From: Actinoallomurus sp963736325
GTDB lineage: Bacteria > Actinomycetota > Actinomycetes > Streptosporangiales > Streptosporangiaceae
Assembly: GCA_963736325.1 (NCBI GenBank)
Contig: CAVTOG010000009.1
Location: 682,001-746,000, forward strand
Direction of reading: 5' to 3'
Length of the DNA stretch: 64,000 nt
Shown one piece after another: positions 49,766 through 58,467 of this stretch. The position numbers and the translations under genes are program-made. Each line of letters begins with the position of its first letter. Within the stretch, counting starts at the first letter, position 1. Under the pieces are notes generated by a model that made no database searches, had not been told where the DNA came from, and was given only the letters and a program-made list of their open reading frames with translations.

Positions 49766-50925
49766 TCGTGCTCCTTGGTGTCGGTGACCGGTAGCCGCGC
49801 TCGTACGCGGAAGCCGGTCGTGTCCTCGCGGGGACCCGCGGAGAGCGAGCCGCCGAGGGCGGCCACCCTCTCGCGCATCCCGGGAATGCCGTTGCCGCCG
49901 GACGGCAGGTCGCCGGCGGCGCCGCGCCCGTCGTCGGTTACCTCCAGGCGCAGCTCGCCGTCCTCGTAGGCCACCTTCACGTCGGCGGTCACCCCGGGGC
50001 CGGCATGCCGCGTGACGTTGGTGAGCGCCTCCTGGACGATGCGGAAGGCGGCGAGGTCGACACCCGCCGGGAGAGGGCGTGCCTCGCCCGTGGTGGTCGT
50101 GCGCACGGTGATGCCCGCGACGCGCGTACGTGCCACGACGTCGTCCAGGCGCGCCAGGCCCGCCGCGGGGGAGCGCGGGGCGTCCTCGTCGACCTGCCGG
50201 AGGACGCCGAGCACCGAGCGCACCTCGCTGAGGGCCTCCTTGCTGGCCTCCTTGATGGCGGCCAAGGCCGTACGCGCGTGCTCGGGCCGCTCGTCCATCA
50301 GGTGCAGCGCCACGCCGGCCTGGACGTTGATCATTGAGATGTTGTGCGCGAGCACGTCGTGCAGCTCGCGCGCGATGCGCAGGCGTTCCTCGCTGGCCTG
50401 GCGGCGCTCCTCCTCGGCACGGGTGCGGCGCATCTCGGAGGCCCGTTCGGCGCGGATGCGGAGCAGCTCGGCGCCGGTCAGCACGACGAGCATCCACGCG
50501 AGCATGCCGAGGGCGTGGCCGGAGGTCCAGCGCTCCAGCCGCAGCGGCCCGGCAGGGGTGAACACCGCCCCCAGGTCGATCACGGCCAGCCCGCCGCAGG
50601 TGACCGCCCATCCCGCGGTCCGGTGGCCGCGGATCACGGCCGTGCCGATCGCCACGACGAGGCTGAGGAAGACTGGGCCGAGAACATATCCGCGCAGTAC
50701 GTAGCAGGCGGTGACCGTCATGACCGTGACCAGCACCGGGACCGGGAAACGCCGCCGGAGGAGCAGGGCGAGCGGTCCCGAGAGCAGCAGCGCGTACGCC
50801 AGAATGTCAAGGTGCACGGGCTGGTAATGCATCCGGCGGTCGGCGCCGTTCGACCCCACGATCTGAATGAAACCGACGGCGATGGTCAGGACGAAGGTGG
50901 GGAGGGCGCTCAGCCGTCTGCTCAT
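49762..50925 (-). CDS. NarL-type sensor histidine kinase
   Basis: Membrane histidine kinase of about 387 residues. Six hydrophobic segments occupy the N-terminal 165 residues, then a coiled linker (RAEEERRQASEERLRIA), the HisKA_3 phosphorylation site (ARELHDVLAHNISMI) and the HATPase domain (EALTNVTRHA, DDGRG, GNGIPGMRERVAALGG). It lacks a large external sensor, so it likely senses the membrane or cell-wall stress. ATG 50925 is favoured; GTG 50943 is an alternative. Coupled to the downstream response regulator. Confidence 0.9.
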   Translation of the reverse strand: MSRRLSALPTFVLTIAVGFIQIVGSNGADRRMHYQPVHLDILAYALLLSGPLALLLRRRFPVPVLVTVMTVTACYVLRGYVLGPVFLSLVVAIGTAVIRGHRTAGWAVTCGGLAVIDLGAVFTPAGPLRLERWTSGHALGMLAWMLVVLTGAELLRIRAERASEMRRTRAEEERRQASEERLRIARELHDVLAHNISMINVQAGVALHLMDERPEHARTALAAIKEASKEALSEVRSVLGVLRQVDEDAPRSPAAGLARLDDVVARTRVAGITVRTTTTGEARPLPAGVDLAAFRIVQEALTNVTRHAGPGVTADVKVAYEDGELRLEVTDDGRGAAGDLPSGGNGIPGMRERVAALGGSLSAGPREDTTGFRVRARLPVTDTKEHD

Positions 50926-51116
50926 CGTCGGATTTCCGGACACCTCTGCAGGTTAGGAGGTGGCGGAGGTGCTAGGCATCCCGCACGGGGACCGATCGGG
51001 ACTACGTCCCGGGGAGTAGAGACGGCCGACCGTACTTTTACCGGTCGTTTGCCGTCGGTCCACGACACTGTGAACCGGGTTGTGGTTTGCCCGCGCCGGA
51101 ACTTGAGAGGACAGCG

Positions 51117-52262
51117 GTGGGACTGACGAGCGGGGGACTCCTCGGGTTTCTGATCTTGCTGGCTCTGGCATTGGGCACGGTCACGATCCTCGGGTGGTCG
51201 AAGGTCGCCGGGACCGGTGTCCGCGCGCTGCTCGGACGGATCGGGCTGTTCGTCGGCGCACAGCTGAGCCTGCTGATGGTGCTGCTGCTCGCGGTGAACA
51301 ACTACTTCCTGTTCTACGCGTCGTGGTCGGATCTCCTGGGCACCAACCACCAGCCGGTGGAGATCGAGATGAACCGGAGCGCCGCGGCGTCGGGCCCGAA
51401 GGGCAACGGCCAGCCGCTGGCCCGCCAGACCACGACCTTCGGCAAGAAGAAGAAGGCCGACCCGGCGAAGGACGGCCAGATCGAGCAGGTCCAGATCCAG
51501 GGCACGCGCACCGGGCTGACCACGCAGGCGTACGTCTTCCTGCCGCCGCAGTACTTCCAGAAGCCGTTCGCCAAGCGCCACTTTCCGGTGCTGTACGACT
51601 TCACGGGCTTTCCCGGCCTGCCCAAGCAGCTGGTGACGCGGCTGAAGGTGCCCGCGACCGCCGTGAAGGAGATGAACGCCGGGACGGTCCAGCCGATGGT
51701 CATCGTGATGATGCGCCCGTCGCCGACGTCGGTGATGCCCAAGGACACCGAGTGCACGGACGTGCCCGGCGGCCCGCAGGTGCTGTCCTTCTACACCCAG
51801 GACGTCGCCGAGTCGATCATGTCGACCTACCGGGTGGCGTCCAGCTTCCACGGCTGGGGCGCCATGGGCGACTCCACCGGCGGCTACTGCGCGGTCAAGC
51901 TGGCGATGAAGGCGTCCGACCGGTTCACCGCGGCGGTGTCGATGGCCGGCTACTTCTACCCGCGGCAGGACTGGCAGACCGGCGACCTGTACGGCGGCAG
52001 CAAGCAGGTGAAGTCGGACAACAGCCTGATCTGGCGGCTGCAGCACCTCCCGCCGCCACCGGTGTCGGTGCTGGTCACGACCAGCCCGGACGGCGAGAAG
52101 GACTTCGGCGAGGCCAGGAAGTTCCTCCAGTCCGTACGCCCGCCGCTGACCGCGGACCGGATCCTGGTGCCCGGCGGAGGGCACAACCCGCGCACCTGGC
52201 GACGCGTGCTCCCGAGCACCCTGCAGTGGATGAGCCGCCACCTCCAGCACGAAGGCGTCTAG
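51117..52262 (+). CDS. Membrane-anchored alpha/beta-hydrolase esterase (antigen 85/esterase D-like)
   Basis: Protein of 381 residues. Two hydrophobic segments at the N-terminus (about 6-28 and 42-66) anchor an extracytoplasmic esterase domain. The nucleophile is S253 in GAMGDSTGGYCAV and the catalytic histidine is H356 in PGGGHNPRTW; HFPVLYDFTGFPG is typical of esterase D/antigen 85-like folds. Such proteins act on acyl esters or transfer acyl groups at the surface. GTG 51117 has GAGAGG 6 nt upstream. The divergent gap to the histidine kinase has a CGACCG...CGGTCG inverted repeat near 51029-51048. Confidence 0.83.
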   Translation: MGLTSGGLLGFLILLALALGTVTILGWSKVAGTGVRALLGRIGLFVGAQLSLLMVLLLAVNNYFLFYASWSDLLGTNHQPVEIEMNRSAAASGPKGNGQPLARQTTTFGKKKKADPAKDGQIEQVQIQGTRTGLTTQAYVFLPPQYFQKPFAKRHFPVLYDFTGFPGLPKQLVTRLKVPATAVKEMNAGTVQPMVIVMMRPSPTSVMPKDTECTDVPGGPQVLSFYTQDVAESIMSTYRVASSFHGWGAMGDSTGGYCAVKLAMKASDRFTAAVSMAGYFYPRQDWQTGDLYGGSKQVKSDNSLIWRLQHLPPPPVSVLVTTSPDGEKDFGEARKFLQSVRPPLTADRILVPGGGHNPRTWRRVLPSTLQWMSRHLQHEGV

Positions 52263-53575
52263 CGCGGTGTCCAGCGGATCGGCAGGCGCTTGATCCCGTT
52301 CTGGAAGTTCGAGCGCAGGCGCCAGGGCTCGCCCGCCGGCTCGATGTCGGCGAAGCGGTCGAGGACGGCGCGGAACATCGCGCGCATCTGGAGCCGTGCC
52401 AGGTGCGCGCCCAGGCAGAAATGCGGCCCGTGCCCGAAGGCGAGATGGTCGTTGGGGCTACGGCCGATGTCGAACCGGTTGGGGTCCTCGAAGACCGTCT
52501 CGTCGCGGTTGGCCGAGGAGAACCACACGACGACCTTCTCGCCCTTGCGCACCGGCACGTTGCCGACGACGGTGTCGGCCGTCGCCGTACGCCGGAAGTT
52601 CATGACGGGGGTGTGCCAGCGGAGCATCTCCTCGACGGCGCCGGGAAGGAGGCCGGGATCGGCGCGCAGCCGTGCCATCTCGTCGGGGTTCTTGAGCAGG
52701 GCGAGCATCCCGCCGGGCAGGGCGTTTCGCACGGTCTCGTTGCCGGCGACCGCGAACAGCCAGAAGAGGTTCTCGAACTCCTCGACCGCGATCGTCGAGT
52801 TGTCCTCATCGACCAGCTGCATGAGCGCGGTCATGACGTCGTCGCCGGGGTTCTTCCGCTTGTGCCGGCCGAGATCGTGCGCGTAGGCGTACAGGTCGGG
52901 CATGCCGGCGCGGGACCGGGGGTTCGTGGCGTGGTACGGCCGCAGCGCCAGCGCGCGGCGCGCCATCGGGGTGGCCTCGGCCGGGTCGAAGGCCGCGCTC
53001 ATGGAGTATTCGGAGTCCTGGTAGCCGATGACGCGGTTCGACCAGTCGAAGAGCAGCCATCGGTCCGACGCCGGGATGCCGAAGATGTCGGCGAGGGTCT
53101 GGAGCGGCAGGTCGGCGGCGATGTCCTTGGCGAAGTCGGCCTCGCCCTTCTCGGCGACCGCGTCGACGAGGGATCGCGCCCGCACTTCGATGCGGTCGGC
53201 GAGACGTGCCACCGCGCGCGGGGTGAACGCCTTGGTGAGCAGCCGCCGGAGCCGTGTGTGCCCCGGCGGGTCCATGTTGAGCATCATGCGGCGCACGTAC
53301 GGGAGGTCCGCGGAGTCGCGGATCTGGGTGGCGCCGAGGTGTGAGGAGAACAGCTTGTGCTCGCGCAGCACGTGGCGAACGTCCGCGTGCCGCATCACGG
53401 CCCAAAAGCCCGGACCGGCCGGGAAATCGTCGACGGGTTTCTCTTCGATCCAGGCGACCGGCGTGGTGGCACGCAGCCGGGCCAGGGCGTCGTAGGGCAC
53501 AGAGCGCACGTAGGTGTCCGGACTGAAGATCAGCTCCGAGTCGGACACCGGCGTGGCGACTCGACGTTGAGTCAT
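52259..53575 (-). CDS. Cytochrome P450 (steroid-monooxygenase-like)
   Basis: Soluble bacterial P450 of 438 residues. Visible: I-helix AVAGNETVRN with the conserved threonine, K-helix EEMLRWHTPVMNFRRTA (ExxR), and heme loop FGHGPHFCLGAHLA with thiolate C387. The HTPVMNFRRTA stretch and overall style resemble CYP125/CYP124-like enzymes that oxidise sterol or branched-lipid side chains; the substrate is inferred. ATG 53575 with GGAGG 9 nt upstream is preferred over upstream in-frame codons. No ferredoxin is adjacent. Its TAG shares a CTAG with the esterase stop. Confidence 0.88.
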   Translation of the reverse strand: MTQRRVATPVSDSELIFSPDTYVRSVPYDALARLRATTPVAWIEEKPVDDFPAGPGFWAVMRHADVRHVLREHKLFSSHLGATQIRDSADLPYVRRMMLNMDPPGHTRLRRLLTKAFTPRAVARLADRIEVRARSLVDAVAEKGEADFAKDIAADLPLQTLADIFGIPASDRWLLFDWSNRVIGYQDSEYSMSAAFDPAEATPMARRALALRPYHATNPRSRAGMPDLYAYAHDLGRHKRKNPGDDVMTALMQLVDEDNSTIAVEEFENLFWLFAVAGNETVRNALPGGMLALLKNPDEMARLRADPGLLPGAVEEMLRWHTPVMNFRRTATADTVVGNVPVRKGEKVVVWFSSANRDETVFEDPNRFDIGRSPNDHLAFGHGPHFCLGAHLARLQMRAMFRAVLDRFADIEPAGEPWRLRSNFQNGIKRLPIRWTPR

Positions 53576-53712
53576 GAGGGTTTCCTCCCGCGGACTCGAC
53601 GGTAACCCCTGTACGGCCACGGTTCCAAGGGGCTGAGAGCGGTCACCGAAGAAGATTCGGTCAAGCCGAGTCAGGTCGTCTTCCGAGTTCCGGACAGACT
53701 CCGTTGGTTTAC

Positions 53713-53739
53713 TTTTAGGAAACCTTCCTGTAAAAATAG
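53713..53739 (+). promoter_or_regulatory. Candidate operator/promoter of the chitinase-like gene
   Basis: In an AT-rich island upstream of the gene, AGGAA-ACC-TTCCT (53717-53729) is a perfect inverted repeat flanked by TTTT and AAAA runs, followed by a TAAAAATAG stretch that could hold a -10 box. It would suit a carbohydrate-responsive repressor. The rest of 53576-53827 shows no gene. Confidence 0.45.
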
Positions 53740-53827
53740 CGGCATTCGCGGGCCTGCCCGGGGTCGCACCCGGCTCGCCCTGTCCTGAATTCCTGAATGA
53801 GGTCCCCTCACCCCACCAGGAGCGACC

Positions 53828-54805
53828 GTGAAACGCACGACCTTGATCCTGCTGTCCGCCCTGCTGGCCTGCTTCACGCAGACCGCAGCCCACGCCGCCG
53901 CGCCGGAGCGGAGCGCGGCGCTCGCCGACGGGCCGATGTCCGCGGCGCCGTACCTCTATTTCGGCTGGGGGAGCCCGCCCGACCCCACCACCGTGATGTC
54001 GGCCACCGGCGTCAAGTGGTTCACCCTCGCGTTCGTCCTGTCCGACGGCGGCTGCAACCCCGCCTGGGACGGCACGCGCCCGCTGGGCGGCGACGACGCC
54101 TCCAAGATCCAGCAGATCCGCGCCGCCGGCGGGGACGTGATCCCCTCATTCGGCGGCTGGAGCGGCAACAAGCTCGGTGAGCACTGCTCCACACCGCAGG
54201 ACCTGGCCGGGGCGTACCAGAAGGTGATCGACGCCTACCAGCTCAAGGCGATGGACGTCGACATCGAGAGCACGGAGTTCGAGAGCGAGGCCAACCAGGA
54301 CCGCGTCCTCGGCGCCCTGAAGATCGTCAAGCAGAACAACCCGGGTATCAAGGTGATCCTGACCTTCGGCACCGGCACCAGTGGCCCGACTAACTGGGGC
54401 GCCCGGCTCATCCAGCAGGCCGCAGCCACCGGAACCCCGATCGACACCTTCACGATCATGCCGTTCGACTTCGGCGGCGGCTCCGGTGACATGGGTCAGC
54501 TGACGATCCAGGCCTCCGACGGCCTGCACGCCGCCATCGCGCAGGCCTACCCCGGCAAGTCCGACGCCGAGCTGTACGCCATGCAGGGCATCTCGTCGAT
54601 GAACGGCACGACGGACCAGAGCGAGACCGTCACGACCGCGAACTTCCAGACCATGGCCTCCTACGCCCAGCAGCACGGCCTCGGCCGGTTCACGTTCTGG
54701 TCGGTCAACCGCGACCGTCCCTGTGACGGCGGCGGCGCCGACTCGTGCAGCGGCGTCGACCAGCAGCCCTGGGACTTCACCAAGATCATCGCCCAGACCG
54801 GTTGA
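53828..54805 (+). CDS. Secreted GH18 chitinase-like glycoside hydrolase
   Basis: Secreted protein of 325 residues with a signal peptide (1 to about 24, ending in AHAA). The catalytic motif DxDxE appears as MDVDIES, near residue 142, in the GH18 TIM barrel; YLYFGWGSPPDP and IMPFDFGGGSGDMG are typical of the ChiC/ChiD-type chitinases of actinomycetes. There is no carbohydrate-binding domain in this protein. It should degrade chitin or related polymers outside the cell. GTG 53828 has AGGAG 5 nt upstream. Confidence 0.9.
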   Translation: MKRTTLILLSALLACFTQTAAHAAAPERSAALADGPMSAAPYLYFGWGSPPDPTTVMSATGVKWFTLAFVLSDGGCNPAWDGTRPLGGDDASKIQQIRAAGGDVIPSFGGWSGNKLGEHCSTPQDLAGAYQKVIDAYQLKAMDVDIESTEFESEANQDRVLGALKIVKQNNPGIKVILTFGTGTSGPTNWGARLIQQAAATGTPIDTFTIMPFDFGGGSGDMGQLTIQASDGLHAAIAQAYPGKSDAELYAMQGISSMNGTTDQSETVTTANFQTMASYAQQHGLGRFTFWSVNRDRPCDGGGADSCSGVDQQPWDFTKIIAQTG

Positions 54806-54882
54806 GCGGGTGTCCGGGGCGTCCCCCTCATCGGGGACGCCCCGGACGGAATGCCGCCCGGCCGGCCGGGGTTGCCCTGGAC

Positions 54883-55683
54883 ATGAGCCTGACACTGCCT
54901 GGAGCACCGCTGTCCGGTCGCCCGGCCGGAGTCTTCAACGGGGACGTACGGGCCCCCGAACACCTCCTCTACTTCGAGCGGACGCCGAAGCGGGTCCGCG
55001 TGGAGTTCGGCGGCGAGACGATCGCCGACACCACGAACGCGCACCTGCTGTTCGAGACCGGCATCCTGCCCATCTACTACATCCCCGAGGCCGACGTCCG
55101 AATGGACCTGCTGGAGCGTACGGACCGCTCGACGCACTGCCCGGTGAAGGGCGACGCGGCGTACTGGACGGTCTCCGCGGGCGGCCGTACGGCCGAGAAC
55201 GCCGTCTGGGGCTACCTAGACCCGATCGCCCCCTGGCTCAAGGGCTACGTCGCCTTCTACTGGGGCGCGATGGACGCCTGGTACGAGGAGGACGAACAGG
55301 TCTTCGGCCATCCGCACGACCCGTACAGCCGCATCGACGTGTTGCGTAGTTCTCGTGGCGTCAAGGTGAGCCTCGACGGCACGGTGCTCGCCGATTCCGC
55401 CCGGCCGATGATCGTGTACGAGACGGGCCTGCCTCCCCGCTACTACCTGCCACGCGCGGACGTACGTCTCGACCGGCTGAAGCCGTCCGAGACGACGAGC
55501 TACTGTCCGTACAAGGGCACGGCCTCGTACTGGTCCGTCGGCGGCGACGACATCGCCTGGACGTACGAGGAGCCGCTACACGAGGTCGAGGCCGTACGCG
55601 ACCTGGTCTGCTTCTTCGACGAGAAGGTCGATGTGGAGGTCGACGGCGAGCCCCAGGAGCGTCCGGAGTCCCCCTGGTCCTGA
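54883..55683 (+). CDS. Tandem DUF427-domain protein
   Basis: Cytosolic protein of 266 residues made of two DUF427 domains (about 20-130 and 150-255). Each has the same core: IADTTNAHLLFETGILPIYYIPEADVRMD versus its partner LADSARPMIVYETG with YYLPRADVRLD, and CPVKGDAAYWTV versus CPYKGTASYWSV. Function of the family is unknown. ATG 54883 is chosen because it begins the recognisable domain; the upstream open frame has no family similarity. It has no evident ribosome-binding site. Confidence 0.85.
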   Translation: MSLTLPGAPLSGRPAGVFNGDVRAPEHLLYFERTPKRVRVEFGGETIADTTNAHLLFETGILPIYYIPEADVRMDLLERTDRSTHCPVKGDAAYWTVSAGGRTAENAVWGYLDPIAPWLKGYVAFYWGAMDAWYEEDEQVFGHPHDPYSRIDVLRSSRGVKVSLDGTVLADSARPMIVYETGLPPRYYLPRADVRLDRLKPSETTSYCPYKGTASYWSVGGDDIAWTYEEPLHEVEAVRDLVCFFDEKVDVEVDGEPQERPESPWS

Positions 55684-55711
55684 TATTTGCGGACTTCTCG
55701 AAGTGTGTGAC

Positions 55712-55775
55712 ACCACGTGGTCACGCTCAGTACCTTGTCGTCGCGGTGTCCTCGGGGGCCGCCGCGACGACAAGG
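55712..55775 (+). promoter_or_regulatory. Palindrome and long leader hairpin that sequesters the lipoprotein ribosome-binding site
   Basis: ACCACGTGGT (55712-55721) is a perfect palindrome. Downstream, CCTTGTCGTCGCGG (55733-55746) pairs perfectly over 14 bp with CCGCGACGACAAGG (55762-55775), and the right arm runs into AAGGGGGA, the ribosome-binding site of the gene that starts at 55789. Folding would hide that site, so this may be a translational switch; a protein-binding operator is the alternative. Confidence 0.55.
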
Positions 55776-55788
55776 GGGACACGCGGGC

Positions 55789-57465
55789 ATGGCGTCGTCA
55801 CGGCTCATCCCGGTCTGTCTGGGGCTCGTCCTCGTGGCGACCGGCTGCCTCGGATCCGGGAGCGATGACGCTGCCCGCGTCGACCACTCCACGGCGGCCA
55901 CGGGCGTCTCCGCGCTCGCCGACTCGGGACCGGCGCCGGGGGCGTTGACGCCGGCCTGGCACCACTCGGCGCCCGTGCACGGCACGACGCCGCGGGCGGG
56001 CGACCTGCTCTCCGGCGGGCAGCTGATCGAAGGGGTGCCGCACGGCGTCGACGTGTACGACGCCCGTACGGGCGCCAGGCGCTGGTACTACCGCGAGCCC
56101 GCGAGCGACCTGGCAGGCTTCGCCGAGACCGCGGGCGTCGTCGTGGTGATCACCGAGGTCCCGGACGCGGGCCGGTCGGCACGCTGGACCGGACTCGACG
56201 CCGCGACCGGCCGGATCCTGTGGACCCACGACGGCACGGGGCTGCCGGAGTCGGCCGGGACCGGCTCGACGATGATCGCCGGCGGCGGCGTCGTACCGGT
56301 GCAGACGCAGGGCCAGGGCACCGAGGTGCGCGGCGTCGACGCACGGACCGGGAACGTCCGCTGGACGAAGTCCCTCCTGACCGGACCGTGCGCGGCCCCG
56401 TCGGTTCGCGCGCCGTCGCCCGACCAGAACGACGGAAGCCTCTTCGCGTACGCGGTCGAGTGCGCGCCGGCCCATCGGGTGGTCGCCCTCGACCCGGCGA
56501 CCGGCGGCCTGAAGTGGCAGGCGGACGTGCCGGAGTTCGCCGACTCCATCACCGTGCGCGCCGGCTACACGCTGGCCGGCCTCGGCGACCAGGGGTTCAC
56601 CGTCCTCGGCACGGACGGCCACGTGAAGACGCCGCCCGATTCCCGCAAGAGCTGCGTCGACCCGAAGTGCGGGTTCGAGGTCGCCGGCGGGCGGGCCGTG
56701 GTGTCCTACTCCGGCGTCGACGACGGGGCGGATGGTGTCACGTTCGTCGACCTGGCGACCGGCCGGACGACCGACCATGAGATCACGGGCGTCTTCTCCA
56801 AGGCGGTCGGCGCGGGCGGGCGGATGTACGGCCTGATGGAACAGGTCACGCCCACCCCGGTGGGCGACGATCACCCGTTGCCCGCCGGTCTCGACGTCGT
56901 CGACCCCGCCGCGGCAACCGTGCAGCCCCGGCCCTTGCCGTTCGCCCTGGGACAGGGGGACGTCGGTCTGGGCGGCGTCCAGTGGATGGACACCGCAGGC
57001 GGCATGCTCTACGTCGCCGACGTGACGCGCGGGACGAGGACGGTCACGGCCTACTCGGTGCCGAAGCCCGCCACCCCGGCCGAGCTCGGCGGCGTGTCCC
57101 CGTCCGACTGGCCGGACGCCTGCACGATCGCGCCCGGGCACGCACCCGACGTTCCGGACGATCCGGAGCGCGGCGACGTGGTCATCGGCTCGACGACCCT
57201 GCACAACGTCAGCTGCTCCTTCACGCCGGGACAGGCGCGTCTGGCCATCAGGTGGGTGGCGTCCACGGCGGCTCAGGCGCAGGGCCTGCTCACCTTCGCT
57301 CCGGGCGCGTCGAGGGCCGAGCTGGCCGGAGCGGACGCGGTGGTCGCGGGCTCCGGCGGAGGCCTGCTCGTCCGTGCGGGCCGCTACATCCTGTCGGTCG
57401 ACGGCACCGACGAGCAGAACCGGTCGCTGGCGTCCGCGGCGGCGACCTATCTACGGGGACGCTGA
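55789..57465 (+). CDS. PQQ-like beta-propeller lipoprotein
   Basis: Lipoprotein of 558 residues: signal peptide with lipobox LVATGC (cysteine at about residue 20), then repeated PQQ-type blades such as VDVYDARTGARRWYY, GLDAATGRILWTHD, GVDARTGNVRWTK and ALDPATGGLKWQAD. A C-terminal domain after about residue 440 has two cysteines (DACTIAP, NVSCSF). These extracellular propellers usually bind partners and do not carry PQQ. ATG 55789 has AAGGGGGA upstream, in the right arm of a strong hairpin. Function unknown. Confidence 0.8.
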   Translation: MASSRLIPVCLGLVLVATGCLGSGSDDAARVDHSTAATGVSALADSGPAPGALTPAWHHSAPVHGTTPRAGDLLSGGQLIEGVPHGVDVYDARTGARRWYYREPASDLAGFAETAGVVVVITEVPDAGRSARWTGLDAATGRILWTHDGTGLPESAGTGSTMIAGGGVVPVQTQGQGTEVRGVDARTGNVRWTKSLLTGPCAAPSVRAPSPDQNDGSLFAYAVECAPAHRVVALDPATGGLKWQADVPEFADSITVRAGYTLAGLGDQGFTVLGTDGHVKTPPDSRKSCVDPKCGFEVAGGRAVVSYSGVDDGADGVTFVDLATGRTTDHEITGVFSKAVGAGGRMYGLMEQVTPTPVGDDHPLPAGLDVVDPAAATVQPRPLPFALGQGDVGLGGVQWMDTAGGMLYVADVTRGTRTVTAYSVPKPATPAELGGVSPSDWPDACTIAPGHAPDVPDDPERGDVVIGSTTLHNVSCSFTPGQARLAIRWVASTAAQAQGLLTFAPGASRAELAGADAVVAGSGGGLLVRAGRYILSVDGTDEQNRSLASAAATYLRGR

Positions 57466-57498
57466 CCTGCCGGGAGGGCCGACCGGACGCGGCTTCGG

Positions 57499-57576
57499 CC
57501 CGTGTTCGGGGCCCGTGTTCAGAGCCCGTGTTCAGAGCCCGTGTTCAGGGCCCGTGGTCACGGCTCGCGTTCAGGC
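57499..57576. repeat. 13-bp tandem repeat, six units
   Basis: Units of CCCGTGTTCAGAG type: 57499-57511, 57512-57524, 57525-57537, 57538-57550, 57551-57563, 57564-57576, the last two degenerate. The array fills the gap between the lipoprotein gene and the convergent DeoR gene, and the last unit includes the DeoR stop codon. Confidence 0.85.
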
Positions 57577-58341
57577 GCGGATGACTTTCATGCCGGTCTC
57601 CTCGAACGCCTCGGCGTTCGCGTCGGTGACCAGCACGTCGATCTCGCCGACGTCGCAGATCCGTGCGAACGCGCGCGCGCCGAGTTTCGTGCCGTCGGCG
57701 ACCACGACGACGCGTTCGGCGCGTACGGCCATCTGGCGGTTGATATCGGCCTCGTCTTCGTTGGCGCAGGTGGCGCCGCGTTCGAGGTCGAGGCCGCTCA
57801 CCCCCAGGAACGCCATGTCCAAGGTCACCTGGTCGAACACGCCGTTCGCCAGCGGGCCGACCAGCTCGTACGACTGGGGCAGCGCCACCCCGCCGGTCAG
57901 CACGATCTTGACGTGCGGGCGTACGACGAGCTCGCCGGCGATGTTGAGGGCGTTGGTCACGATGGTGATGGCGGGGGAGCCGGACTCGGCGTGCAGGTCG
58001 GCGCGGGTCGCCAGCGCACGGGCGACCTCGGTCGTCGTCGTGCCGCCGTTCAGCCCCACGACCGAACCGGGCTGCACGAGATCGGCGGCGGCGGCCGCGA
58101 TGCGTTGTTTCGCCGAGGCGCTTCGGGCGCTCTTGTAGCGCAGCGGAAGGTCGTACGTCACGGTGTGGGCGACCGCGCCGCCGCGGGTGCGGGTCAGCAT
58201 CTGCTGCCGCGCGAGCTGGTCGAAGTCGCGGCGGATCGTCGCCGTGGAGACGTCGAGCTCGGCCGCGGCCTCCTCGACGTTGAGCCGTCCCCTGCTCGCC
58301 AGCAGCGACAGCAGGCCGTTCCAGCGCTCGTATCTGCTCAT
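57571..58341 (-). CDS. DeoR/GlpR-family transcriptional regulator
   Basis: Regulator of 256 residues: N-terminal DeoR helix-turn-helix (LNVEEAAAELDVSTATIRRD) and a DeoRC sugar-phosphate sensor domain, with the conserved VGLNGGTTTTEVARAL and VVVADGTKLG motifs. It should respond to a phosphorylated sugar. No sugar operon is beside it, so the targets are elsewhere. ATG 58341 has GGGAGG upstream. The stop lies in the last unit of the tandem repeat. Confidence 0.88.
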   Translation of the reverse strand: MSRYERWNGLLSLLASRGRLNVEEAAAELDVSTATIRRDFDQLARQQMLTRTRGGAVAHTVTYDLPLRYKSARSASAKQRIAAAAADLVQPGSVVGLNGGTTTTEVARALATRADLHAESGSPAITIVTNALNIAGELVVRPHVKIVLTGGVALPQSYELVGPLANGVFDQVTLDMAFLGVSGLDLERGATCANEDEADINRQMAVRAERVVVVADGTKLGARAFARICDVGEIDVLVTDANAEAFEETGMKVIRA

Positions 58342-58467
58342 CCGCGCCTCCCCGTGCCGCGTGCTCGATCCAGCGGGCAGGGCGCAGGTCAATGAGTAGA
58401 CCACTGGCCGCCCGTGAGCTTTGCTGATCGTACATCGCGCACACCGCGCACGAATGCGCAGGAATGA

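Noticed and set aside
57499..57576. CRISPR array
   Set aside because: The 13-bp units are directly adjacent without spacers, and no cas genes are in the window.
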